Shown here: piece by piece, positions 1-6,323 of the stretch | How the letters are laid out: each line of letters opens with the position of its first letter | Numbering within the stretch: position 1 is the stretch's first letter | Assembly (NCBI GenBank): GCA_026770585.1 | Contig: MU647625.1 | Location: 21,226 to 36,171, forward strand | Direction of reading: 5' to 3' | From: Baffinella frigidus | Lineage: Eukaryota > Cryptophyceae > Cryptomonadales > Baffinellaceae | DNA: 14,946 nt | Translations under genes and position numbers: made by a program | The notes under the pieces: generated by a model | What the model was told of the DNA's origin: nothing | What the model saw: only the letters and a program-made list of their open reading frames with translations | Databases searched by the model: none

Positions 1-157
1 GTTTAGGGTTTAGGGTTCAGGGTTCAGGGTTTAGGGTTTGGGGGTTAGGGTGTAGGGTGTAGGGTTTGGGGTTTGGGGTTTGGGGTTTGGGGGTTGGGGT
101 TTGGGGTGTAGGGTTTAGGGTCTAGGGTTCGGGGTGTAGGGTTTAGGGTTTAGGGTT
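1..157 (+). repeat. Degenerate TTTAGGG array
   Basis: Tandem heptamers with variants TTCAGGG, TGTAGGG, TTTGGGG and TTCGGGG. On the minus strand the array begins right after a GACG|GTTAAC exon end, so it is best read as the start of an intron of the Fn3 gene rather than a chromosome end. Confidence 0.85.
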
Positions 158-158
158 A

Positions 159-428
159 ACCGTCCGTGCACGCCTCTTCTGAAACGCCCGTGGCGAAGGT
201 CTGGCCAGAGCACTCACCAATGGGCGGACCACTAGCCCTCCCAAGTGGACCAAACCGTGAATCTGGCTTTTGGGATTTCAGGCGGGCTTGTGAGCCATTA
301 GCCTCGAATTTCGAGGCTTGCCAGACGGAAATCGGTCCAGGAAAAATTGGGATTCGGTCCCACTTCGGAGGGCGTTTAGGGTGTACCGTCTGTGCAGTCC
401 TCTTCCGAAACACCAGTGGCGAAGGTCT
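159..428. repeat. Direct repeat pair, 159-202 and 385-428
   Basis: About 44 bases repeated with about 80-85% identity; both copies directly follow a TTTAGGG-type stretch on the plus strand. They correspond to the 3' ends of exon copies B3 and B2 plus their donor sites. A second pair, 440-493 and 726-780, covers the 5' parts of B2 and B1. Together they show a partial tandem triplication of one exon. Confidence 0.7.
161..237 (-). CDS. Third partial copy (B3) of the Fn3 exon
   Basis: The sense strand encodes SGQTFATGVSEEACTD and ends GACG|GTTAACCCTAAA, matching the end of B2 (ETFATGVSEEDCTD and its donor). The start is uncertain. GGGAG|GGCT at 237 gives the same phase as B1 and B2. An acceptor at GGCAAG|CC near 317 would make a longer exon able to follow B2 in frame. 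The intron that follows is the TTTAGGG-type block at the left edge of the window. Confidence 0.42.
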
Positions 429-487
429 CGTCGAGCGACCACTGTATTGTGTAGGCCAGGACCGTGACCGCTGCATTGTCCTCATAC
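387..487 (-). CDS. Fn3 domain 2 strands C-E exon, copy B2
   Basis: One hundred and one bases: one base, 33 codons, one base. The acceptor is GAAACGCAG|GTATG and the donor is GACG|GTACACCCTAAA. The peptide begins YEDNAAVTVLAYTIQWSLDE and ends TFATGVSEEDCTD. It parallels B1 (YSDGTVVTILSYTIQ) and continues past the Trp. This is the most complete copy of the exon. It starts in the same phase as B1, so B1 and B2 would normally be alternatives rather than consecutive. Confidence 0.58.
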
Positions 488-3400
488 CTGCGTTTCAGGG
501 TGTTTGTGAGGACGGAGTCCTGGACGGGCCCGCCTCGGGCGGGAGAAGAAGTCATTTATGTAGACATTAGACATGAGCCTATTTCGGGGGAAATCTCTCT
601 CCTCACAGTTCGGGGTTCAGGGCTCAGCCAGCTCGTCGCGACAATTCAGAATAGAGAGGGTTGGTTGTGATGACTCTGTTGGTGGTGTTGACACCAACAC
701 GGCCTGACAATACAGTGTTACAAAACACTGTATTGTGTAGCTCAGGATCGTGACCACCGTCCCGTCCGAATACCTGCGGGAGAACATGTGTTAACACCAA
801 CATGTGTGGATACCAACACAACCGGAACCCTGTCCTGCACAACTGGAACCCTATCCTGCACAACCGGAACCTTATCCAGCATAACCGGAGCCTTATCCAG
901 CGTAACCGGAGCCTTATCCTGCACAACACGACCTGAGACCATGGTCCGCGTGTAGGGTTCGGGGCTTAGGGTTGAGAGGAGATGCCGTTGTTAACACCAA
1001 CCCTGACGCCATGCATGCACCCCACAACGGTCCAAGGCGCATAGACTTTTGGATCACTCATCTCTAGGCTTGAGAGTAATAAAGAAGAAGTTCACACCAA
1101 CACGGCCTGGGGCCATGTGCGCACCCCCACAGCGGCAGGCCTGAGCATATCCACTTGTCTCGGATGTCCAAAGCCCTGAGTGAATCCTCAGGGGTTTCAC
1201 TCTCAACACGGCATTACACCCGGGAAACTGTTCTACAAACAATGGTCTGGCGGATTGCACCCGCCACCTGTAGTGGGACAGAGGGCACAAGAGGCACTCT
1301 CCACCTCGGACGAACAGGTTATGGTAAGTACCCCACCAAGAACAGGTTATGGGAAATACCCCGTGTAGGACGGCTCCTCCCAGAAGAAGCGCGCAGCCTT
1401 CAGAAAATGGTCCTTCTAAACAATTCTGGTAAAAATTGCACCTCCACGCAGGGTAGGGGGCTTGAAATGATCCCCGGAAATCCGGGGAAGGCATCGGTGG
1501 ATGCTAAGTGGGGTACGCGTCTGGGACAGCTCCTCCCAGTAGCCGCGTCTGGGACGGCTCCTCGCAAAGAAGAGCAGCGACGACTGGAACAGGTTCCATA
1601 CGGTGGGCTACGAACCTTTCATCAAAAGTCAACTTGCCTTGAGGTAATTAACTTTAAGGTGTTTTCTGGTGCAATTTGGTCACAAACACCCTGAATTCCA
1701 GCCCAAACGAAACCTTCGTAGCCCGCCGTGCGGATGGGAAATAGAACAGGTTATGGAACATACCCCGATTCAGTCGGCGCCTCCCAATAGAAGCGCAACG
1801 ACGACGACTCCTGCTCTGACTGGCACCCTCCTGGCGGCTCTGTCGCGAGCCCAGACGCAGGCACCGACCTGCGTTGAGGTGGAGGGGTCAGGGTTCGGAG
1901 GTCAAGCAGGCACCGAAATGGGTTAGGGTGTGGGGTGTAGGGTTCGGAGGGGTTTGGGGTTATGAGGTCTGGGTGTAGGGGAGTAGGGTTTAGGGGACTT
2001 GGCGCTGGGTTTAGGGTTTAGGGTTTCAACATCTCGTCGAAGACTTGGCAAAACATGAAGGCCGCCTTTAGGGTTTCGGGTGTAGGGTGTAGGGTTTAGG
2101 GTTCAGGGTTCAGGGTTAAGGGTTAAGGGTTAAGGGTTTAGGGTTTAGGGTTTACGTCTCGTCGTCGACGGTACAGAACGTGAAGCCCGACGGCGGCCCC
2201 GGACTGTCCAAGGGGTGGCCTGCTGAGACACCTTTGAGGGAATTGTCGGCGCCAATTATCTGGTTTGGGGGTTAGGGTTTAGGGAGGACAGGAGCGGGGA
2301 AGGGGGGGGGGGGGGCATCAGCCATCTGCAGTGTGTTCCGTAAACCCCGAATCTTGACGATACGCCGTCGGACTGAAGCCGCGTGTGGAGGTGGTCTCTC
2401 TCTCTCGCGCTCTCGCTCTCGCTCTCTCGCTCTCTCGCTCTCGCTCTCTGGCGGGCTGTCGAGCGGTCCCTGTGTGCCGCTCATGCTGTATACACCGTGC
2501 AAGGGGTAGCTACAAAATCGCGGGGGATTCGCTGCACGGAGACGCACCAAAAAAACAGGATTCGAGCACGGATCTGAATGTCGTAACAAACAGGATTTCG
2601 AGCACGGACCTGAATAGAGTATAAAACAGGTTTCGAGCACGGACCTGAATCGAGTAGACTTTTGACCGGATAAGCCCCACCCACTGGACACCCCCGGACG
2701 TGAAGAACTGATCGGCCGAGGCATCGTTGACCTGGTGTAGGGTGTAGGGTTTAGGGTGTAGGGTTGAGGGTTTGGGGTTTGGGGTTTGGGGTTTGGGGTG
2801 TGGGGTGTGGGGTTTAGGGTGTGGGGTTTGGGGTGTGAGGTTTAGGGTTTGGGGTTTATGGTGTAGGGTTTAGGGTCAAGGGCTAAGAGTTTAGGATTCA
2901 GGATTAAGAGTTGAGGGTCCAGGGTTTAGGGTTTGGGGTTTAGGTTTTCGGGTTTACCGCGAACGAAAACTGCCCCGCCGGGATGTCAGTTTTCATGTAC
3001 GACGTTCTCGCCTGGTTCAGGGTTTAGGGTTTAGGGGGTAGGGTTTGGGGTTTAGGGTTCAGGGTTCATGGTTCAGGGTTTAGGGTTCAGGGTTCAGGGT
3101 TTAGGGTTCAGGGTTTAGGGTGTAGGGTGTAGGGTTCGGGATTTAGGGTTCAGGGTTCAGGGTTCAGAGTTTAGGGTTTAGGGTTCAGGGTTTGGGGTTC
3201 AGGGTTTGGGGTTCAGGGTTTAGGGTTCAGGGTTCAGGGTTTAGGGTTCAGGGTTCAGGGTTTAGGGTTAAGGGTGTGGGATTGAGGGTTTAGGGTTGAG
3301 GGTTGAGGGTTCAGGGTTCAGGTTTCAAGGTTCAGGGTTTAGGGTAGGGTGTAGGGTTCGAGGTTCTGGGTTCTGGCTTCAGGATTTAGGGTTTAGGGTT

Positions 3401-3650
3401 CAGGGCCCAGAGTTTAGGGTTGAGGGTTCAGGGTTTTCCTGTTGGTCGCGGATCGTGAGCGTATATGTCTGGCTCACCCCGTCCTGGCGTGGGGTTTAGG
3501 GTTTGAGGTTTAGGGTTTAGGGTTTGGGGTTGAGGGTTTAGGGTTTAGGGTTTAGGGTTTACCTCCTCCACCCACGAGACGAGCCATTCGAGCGGGCCCG
3601 GGCCCGGCGCGAACGCCACGCTTTGCACCTGCAGTCCACTCGCCGTCAGC

Positions 3651-3707
<57 letters not shown>

Positions 3708-3991
3708 AAGAGAGAGAGAGAGAGAGAGGACGACGCTTCCGGACGAGCGCTACCCCGCGGATCGCGAGAGGGGCAGGGAAGCTTCACGCGTGCATACCCC
3801 GAAGGGCCAGGGTCAGAACACCGCATGTGCATTCTCCAGGGCGAGGTAAACGAGCGCGGCGGCGGGGGGGGTCAGGGTTCAGGGTTTAGGGTGTAGGGTG
3901 TAGGGTGGTGTGGGGTGCGGGGAGGGTGGCTGACCGCCGCAGAAACAGGCGAGACGAGGCATAGGAGAAGTAGGCTCAGGGCCATGAACAT
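387..3991 (-). CDS. Secreted or surface Fn3-domain protein, multi-exon, 3' end outside window
   Basis: Inferred join on the minus strand: 3991-3935, 3628-3563, 3483-3439, 3011-2958, 2731-2635, 2231-2156, 1868-1764, then one of the copies at 773-728, 487-387 or 237-161. The product starts with a hydrophobic signal peptide and continues as Fn3-like domains. Domain 1 has the strand-B Trp (LVSWVEE), strand C (SQTYTLTIRD) and a typical strand F to loop (VYSIQVRARVSAG). Domain 2 has SSLRFYWEAPTESG followed by VVTILSYTIQW. Phases agree from exon to exon in this model. Introns are mostly CCCTAAA-type repeat on the sense strand. Fn3 domains are typical of extracellular adhesion or receptor proteins; the ligand and specific role are unknown. 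The frame is open upstream of the chosen ATG for over 200 codons in GC-rich DNA, so a longer N-terminus is possible. Exon calls rest on reading alone, with no transcript evidence. Confidence 0.66.
707..736. repeat. Perfect 13-bp inverted repeat (hairpin)
   Basis: Arms 707-719 and 724-736 (ACAATACAGTGTT and its complement) enclose a 4-base loop. The right arm overlaps the codons for YTIQ in exon copy B1. Confidence 0.85.
728..773 (-). CDS. Fn3 domain 2 strand C exon, copy B1
   Basis: The acceptor TCTCCCGCAG|GTATTC starts with one base, matching the two-base end of exon 8. Codons follow for YSDGTVVTILSYTIQ, a typical Fn3 C strand. The expected next codon is Trp, as in copy B2. Instead the sequence enters a 13-bp perfect hairpin (707-736) whose arm overlaps the last codons, so the exon end is unclear and the copy may be truncated. 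Confidence 0.5.
820..924. repeat. 21-bp tandem repeat, five copies
   Basis: Units start at 820, 841, 862, 883 and 904 with core AACCGGAACCCTATCCTGCA. Copies differ at a few positions. It lies inside the intron before exon copy B1, so the seven-residue repeats seen in translation are probably not protein. Confidence 0.85.
1360..1397 (-). CDS. Duplicate of the exon 8 3' end, possibly functional mini-exon
   Basis: The sense strand reads CTGAAG|GCT, then AARFFWEEPSYTG, then GG|GTATTTCCC. The peptide matches RFYWEAPTESG of exon 8, and the duplication includes the first about 20 intron bases (CATAACCTGTTC). It ends in the same phase as exon 8. The copy may start in phase 0, unlike exon 8, so it is not a simple swap. 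It could be an alternative exon or a decaying copy. Confidence 0.35.
1519..1580 (-). pseudogene. Broken partial copies of the exon 8 3' end
   Basis: Two short pieces with the GGAG-GAGCCGTCCCAGACGCG pattern lie side by side on the minus strand. One reads GYWEELSQTR. The other has lost a base in the FYW region, so its frame is broken. A GAACAGGTT remnant of the matching intron start lies next to them (1587-1595), and another intron-only remnant is at 1312-1334. These look like decayed products of the tandem duplication that also gave 1360-1397. Confidence 0.4.
1596..1730. repeat. Imperfect inverted repeat in an intron
   Basis: Arms about 1598-1617 (CGGTGGGCTACGAACCTTTC) and 1709-1730 are complementary with a few mismatches. 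Inside, AGGTGTTT near 1658 pairs with AAACACCCT near 1684. It sits between exon 8 and its duplicates, and resembles the hairpin elements elsewhere in the window. Confidence 0.6.
1764..1868 (-). CDS. Exon 8: Fn3 domain 2, strands A-B
   Basis: The acceptor CAACGCAG|GTCGG starts with one base (phase 2), followed by 34 codons and two bases. The peptide begins SVPASGLATEPPGG, has a Ser/Glu-rich loop, then SSLRFYWEAPTESG: the Fn3 strand A Pro, strand B Trp, and Pro after strand B. The donor is TCGGG|GTATGTTCC. Reading on into the next exon copy gives ESG-YSDGTVVTILSYTIQ, so the exon order makes structural sense. Parts of this exon and its donor are repeated at 1360-1397 and about 1519-1580. Confidence 0.66.
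1921..2155 (+). repeat. TTTAGGG-type arrays around exon 7
   Basis: Two degenerate heptamer blocks, about 1921-2026 and 2067-2155, separated by the 38-base island carrying the putative exon 7. Variants include TTAAGGG, TGTAGGG and TTCAGGG. Confidence 0.8.
2028..2065 (-). CDS. Possible alternative exon 7: copy of the exon 6 tail
   Basis: A 38-base island between two repeat blocks. The acceptor CTAAAG|GCG begins AAFMFCQVFDEM and the end is ATGTT|GAAACCCTAA (GA donor, phase 2). The peptide parallels the end of exon 6 (GFTFCTVDDET), so this is a diverged tandem duplicate of strand G. Both exons 6 and 7 can join exon 8 in frame, giving ETSVPASG or EMLSVPASG. It could be an alternative exon, a serial exon after a GA donor in exon 6, or a relic. 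Confidence 0.4.
2156..2231 (-). CDS. Exon 6: Fn3 domain 1, strand G and linker
   Basis: The acceptor CTCAAAG|GTGTC gives two bases plus codons for VSAGHPLDSPGPPSGFTFC, then TVDDET. It completes the F-G loop of domain 1 and a G strand (GFTFCTV). The donor is GAGAC|GTAAACCC, phase 2, leading straight into CCCTAAA repeat and matching the one-base start of exon 8. GA donors a few bases earlier would instead give phase 0, matching exon 7. Intron 5 upstream is not pure repeat; it holds a G/C-run and a GA/CT tract. Confidence 0.58.
2391..2452. repeat. CTCTCG/CT-rich low-complexity tract
   Basis: Alternating CT and CG dinucleotides on the plus strand, inside intron 5 of the Fn3 gene. It gives Arg/Glu or Ser/Leu runs in several frames, which are not evidence of protein. 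A G run (about 2297-2315) lies nearby. Confidence 0.8.
2557..2659. repeat. Three tandem copies of about 35 bp spanning the exon 5 donor
   Basis: Units begin at 2557, 2591 and 2627 and share TTCGAGCACGGACCTGAAT. The rightmost copy contains the end of exon 5 and its donor. The other two repeat the same donor sequence inside the intron at spacings of 35 and 36 bases, so alternative donors would not keep a common frame. Confidence 0.75.
2635..2731 (-). CDS. Exon 5: Fn3 domain 1, strands E-F
   Basis: The acceptor ACACCAG|GTC follows directly on CCCTACA repeat. The exon encodes VNDASADQFF, then GGVQWVGLIRSKVYSIQVRA; YSIQVRA is a typical Fn3 strand F. Two ends are possible: CAG|GTCCGT at 2645 (canonical, phase 0), or GCTC|GAAACC at 2635 (GA donor, phase 1). 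The second is preferred because it joins exon 6 as VRARVSAG, the usual Fn3 F-G sequence. The donor region is triplicated (2557-2659), so alternative donors exist. Confidence 0.62.
2733..2957 (+). repeat. TTTAGGG-type array = intron 4
   Basis: Degenerate TTTAGGG, TTTGGGG and TGTGGGG units fill the whole space between exons 5 and 4. Transcribed in the gene's direction, this intron would be CCCUAAA-like from GTAAACCC to ACACCAG. Confidence 0.82.
2958..3011 (-). CDS. Exon 4: Fn3 domain 1, C'-E region
   Basis: A 54-base non-repetitive island flanked on both sides by telomere-type repeat. The acceptor is CTGAACCAG|GCG and the donor is GCG|GTAAACCC. The 18 codons, ARTSYMKTDIPAGQFSFA, stay in phase 0 with exons 3 and 5, and DIPAGQFSF suits the middle strands of an Fn3 fold. 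The plus-strand reading is also open over this short stretch, but splice signals and phase fit only the minus strand. Confidence 0.66.
3012..3438 (+). repeat. TTTAGGG/TTCAGGG array = intron 3
   Basis: About 425 bases of alternating TTTAGGG and TTCAGGG heptamers with little else, exactly filling the gap between exons 4 and 3. Confidence 0.85.
3439..3483 (-). CDS. Exon 3: Fn3 domain 1, strand C
   Basis: A 45-base island in the middle of TTTAGGG-type repeat encodes DGVSQTYTLTIRDQQ, a typical Fn3 strand C with a conserved Tyr. The acceptor is ACGCCAG|GAC. At the 3' edge the sequence is CAACAG|GAAAACCCTG, so the obvious exon end carries a GA rather than GT donor. Phase 0 on both sides. The preceding intron (3484-3562) is only 79 bases and almost wholly CCCTAAA-type repeat. 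Confidence 0.65.
3484..3562 (+). repeat. TTTAGGG-type array = intron 2
   Basis: A 79-base intron almost entirely made of the heptamer, between exons 3 and 2. Sense-strand edges are GTAAACCC and CGCCAG. Confidence 0.82.
3563..3628 (-). CDS. Exon 2: Fn3 domain 1, strands A-B
   Basis: Sixty-six bases, phase 0 on both sides, 22 codons beginning VQSVAFAPG and ending LEWLVSWVEE. The Trp in LVSW fits the conserved core Trp of Fn3 strand B. Upstream on the sense strand is a long CT tract (3651-3728), an obvious polypyrimidine tract, then CTGCAG|GTG. An alternative acceptor at GCGAG|T (exon from 3638) would add GLQ but change phase. The donor is GAG|GTAAACCC, and the intron begins directly with CCCTAAA repeat. 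Confidence 0.66.
3651..3728 (+). repeat. GA microsatellite (CT tract on sense strand)
   Basis: Nearly uninterrupted GA dinucleotides. On the minus strand it is a CT tract shortly before the exon 2 acceptor, where it could serve as a very long polypyrimidine tract. The Ser/Leu and Arg/Glu peptides it produces are artefacts of the repeat. Confidence 0.9.
3935..3991 (-). CDS. Exon 1: signal peptide of the Fn3 gene
   Basis: Nineteen codons, MFMALSLLLLCLVSPVSAA, form a classic secretory signal: a hydrophobic core LSLLLLCLV, then a small-residue cleavage site VSA-A. The first ATG (3991-3989) has A at -3; a second in-frame ATG follows two codons later. The donor is GTCAGC at 3934, phase 0; GC donors a few bases earlier would also keep phase 0. 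The frame continues open upstream to 4678 as a low-complexity Arg/Ala/Pro/Gly-rich stretch. That could be coding, making the hydrophobic segment a signal anchor, but it may equally be 5' UTR, because GC-rich DNA gives long chance frames. Confidence 0.6.
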
Positions 3992-5500
3992 CGTGCAAGC
4001 TGATCGCGCGGGCCCCGCTCCACGCAGGCGTGACCGTAAAGCGCTGGAAGGCGCCCCTCCCCCCCCTGCCCCCCCCCCTCCTCCCCGCGCGCGGTCTTGC
4101 TGATCGCGTCGGGAAGGGGTGGGGAGGTGCTGTTGCGCCCCGCAGAGTGTCTCCGCCGGCGCCCCCCGTGAAAGTATTTCTGAATCGTGTTGGTGTGACG
4201 CGCCCCCTCTCCCTGGAGCGGCGTCCGCTGCCCCGCCGCCTCGAGCGTCGTGGTGTCGCAAGGAGGTGCGGGGCGCTGGACTTGTCGGCCCACGCTGGGG
4301 CACATCGGAGCGCGCCCCGCTGCTACTGCACTGGCCGCACGCGGCCGCGTCGTCGTCTAAGTCAACCCCCGCCGTTGGTCGTCTCCGCGGCGCTTCTGAT
4401 GACGCCGCCTCCCCCCCGAAAAAGCCCGCAAGGTTGTCGAACCATGGCATCCTTCTCCGAGAAGGCGCAGGCTCGTCGCGCCTCCTGGCGGGCGTTTCGT
4501 CGGCCATGTCGCCGTACCCCCCCATCCTACTGAACAAGAATATGCTGGTGGACGCTGCCACAGAGTCTAGACGCCGGGGCAAGGACTGCCGCCGGCGTCG
4601 ATGCCTAAAGATCGGCTGCTGTGTCAGCAGTGGGACTCCATGAGCAAAGCAGCTCGCCGTAAGACTCCAAAAGCGCACACCCTACGCTCAGAGAACGGTG
4701 CGACAGCGGTAGGCCGAGTGCTCCCCCCGCTCCCTCTCTACTCAGCCGAGATATCGACGCTAGGCAGATCCGTCAGAGCCTCGGCCACCAGGGATCCGCA
4801 GCCTTCTTTGGGGGGGTTGCCGCTGGACGCTGAGGCGATGGCTGTCTCAGACGCGCCGCGAGAAGGAAACTGGTCTGCCTGTGCAGGAGCACACCGCGGA
4901 AAGCCGACAACCGGCGCTCTCTCTGGCTAGCGTCTCCTCACCCCACGAGGGTCTGGTTCTCAAAAAGCGAAACGCCGCGGCGTGACTTTGGCGTCGAAAG
5001 TTGATTAGTGGCTTCAACGTTGACGAATCAAACAAATCCGATTTTACAAAAATCCTATCTTCGGTGGAAATGGCTCCAATTTCCATTTGTTTCGATTTAA
5101 ATTGACCATGGAAATCTTGGTGAATCTCCCCTAATATGGGTAGTGGCAGTTTCTTGCCTTAGGATTCAACCGGATGATTACCCGGATATTTTTCTAAGCT
5201 CGCCTCAATTCTGTGCCGTGCATTTCACTTTCGAATAAAGTCAATAAGTGTCAATAAGTGCCACCACCCTGGAGGCAGTAAAGGGTGGGGGTATTTTGAG
5301 CATTCTTAAGTCAACTCCCCTTGAAAAGGACTGAGCCCTCAGTCCCCCGTGATGAATGGATCTGGTACAAAACGGTCTTATAAGTATTTTCATGGGTATA
5401 AGTTAACCTGGGTATGGCAAGTTGTGGACTCACGAACAGGTTATTTGGCTGGCAGTACAGATTTGTACCAGCAACAATACATTTAGGAGCCTCGATTTTT
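3992..5500. other. Upstream region of the minus-strand Fn3 gene
   Basis: GC-rich to about 4950, then of more balanced composition. The minus frame leading into the signal peptide is open from 4678 and has protein-like patches (MPWFDNLAGFFGG near 4440) in Arg/Ala/Gly-rich surroundings. Overlapping plus-strand frames are also open, as expected for GC-rich DNA. No clear promoter, spliced leader or RNA gene was recognised. A phrase near 5308, TAAGTCAACTCCC with TGAAAA, recurs near 13056. Confidence 0.35.
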
Positions 5501-5520
5501 TTCGTATTTTGGGGTCATGA

Positions 5521-5677
5521 TTGGGTGCACGTCTGAAGAACGCCGCCCCGAAGGCGAACTCCGATTTCAATTATCTCGACGATAATACCGAGGTCTTTGA
5601 ACGGTCTCGGTATTGTCGTCGAGATAATTCAAATCGGAGTTTGCCTTCTGGGCGGCGTTCTTCAGACGTGCACCCAA
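5521..5677. repeat. Large inverted repeat with 72-bp arms
   Basis: Arms 5521-5592 and 5606-5677 are about 94% complementary (four mismatches) around a 13-base loop. The arms start TTGGGTGCACGTCTGAAGAA. It could be a hairpin element of foldback/MITE type or a hairpin RNA source. No clear target-site duplication was seen at its edges. Confidence 0.88.
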
Positions 5678-5689
5678 AACGGCTTCACT

Positions 5690-6320
5690 TCCAGGAATCT
5701 CGAGCTGCTAAAATGGTTTTAGGATGTGAGTTTAGGGCTTTTTCCGGCCAAAGTTGACAGGGCCACTTTGGGACCCAATCACCACCCGTTTTTCAGGGGT
5801 GCCAGACCCATTTCATCATATACCCTTGGTATTTTAGTGGTACAAATCCTGTCAACTTTTGCGATAAAGGGTTATTCGGGATTGGCCGCAAGTCCCCTCC
5901 AGGGTGGTTTTCGTCATTGTTTTTTAGAAAGCACGTCTTTTCTGCAGATAAGTTCCAGTGTCGCCTATATTGACCCGGATAGGGATAGGGACCGGTACAG
6001 ACCTGTATTGGGAGCTCGAAGAACCTAACGGACCTAAAGGAGAGAAAATTTCGGGCAAGAGGCAAGAGGGCTGGGCTCGCGACCAGGGAGGCGTCGAGCA
6101 CTCACAGGAGAATTTATTGATTACAAGACCAGCATGACCACATTCTAAGATCCCCTGCGGGGTTTTGGGTGACAAGCTGGCTCGCGATTCATCTTGAGTG
6201 CACGGAGGGGCGAGATTCTTATGGCGCTGCGAGGCGTAGTCACGGCGGTTCAGCCCACCGGGCACGTTTCTGCTGTACAACGTTCATTAAAGCTCCATTA
6301 GCAAGAACCGAGGCACCGCA
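5690..6320. other. No recognisable gene
   Basis: Mixed-composition sequence with only short frames in both directions. Nothing in it matches a family I know, and no long repeat was seen. It lies between the large hairpin and the first weak plus-strand exon candidate. Confidence 0.4.
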
Positions 6321-6323
6321 GCG

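Noticed and set aside
1-157. Chromosome end (true telomere)
   Set aside because: A left-hand chromosome end should read CCCTAAA on the plus strand; here it is TTTAGGG, highly degenerate, and continuous with a donor site of the Fn3 gene.
820-924. CRISPR array
   Set aside because: Units are adjacent with no spacers, no cas genes are present, and the genome is eukaryotic.
624-942. Minus-strand frames with seven-residue repeats
   Set aside because: They translate the 21-bp minisatellite in two frames; no splice sites or domains support them as exons.
1155-1694. Plus-strand frame of 179 residues
   Set aside because: It crosses the duplicated minus-strand exon ends, their intron remnants and an intronic inverted repeat. 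It has no domain and no splice logic on the plus strand.
3545-3889. Ser/Leu-rich and Arg/Glu-rich proteins
   Set aside because: They are translations of the GA microsatellite; only the 3563-3628 part has exon character.
4030-4643. Overlapping plus-strand frames of 167 and 174 residues
   Set aside because: Low-complexity Pro/Arg/Ala peptides antisense to the likely N-terminal region of the Fn3 gene; both appear to be products of high GC.
4679-5500. Spliced-leader or snRNA gene upstream of the Fn3 gene
   Set aside because: I looked for a dinoflagellate-type leader phrase and conserved small-RNA boxes and found none.
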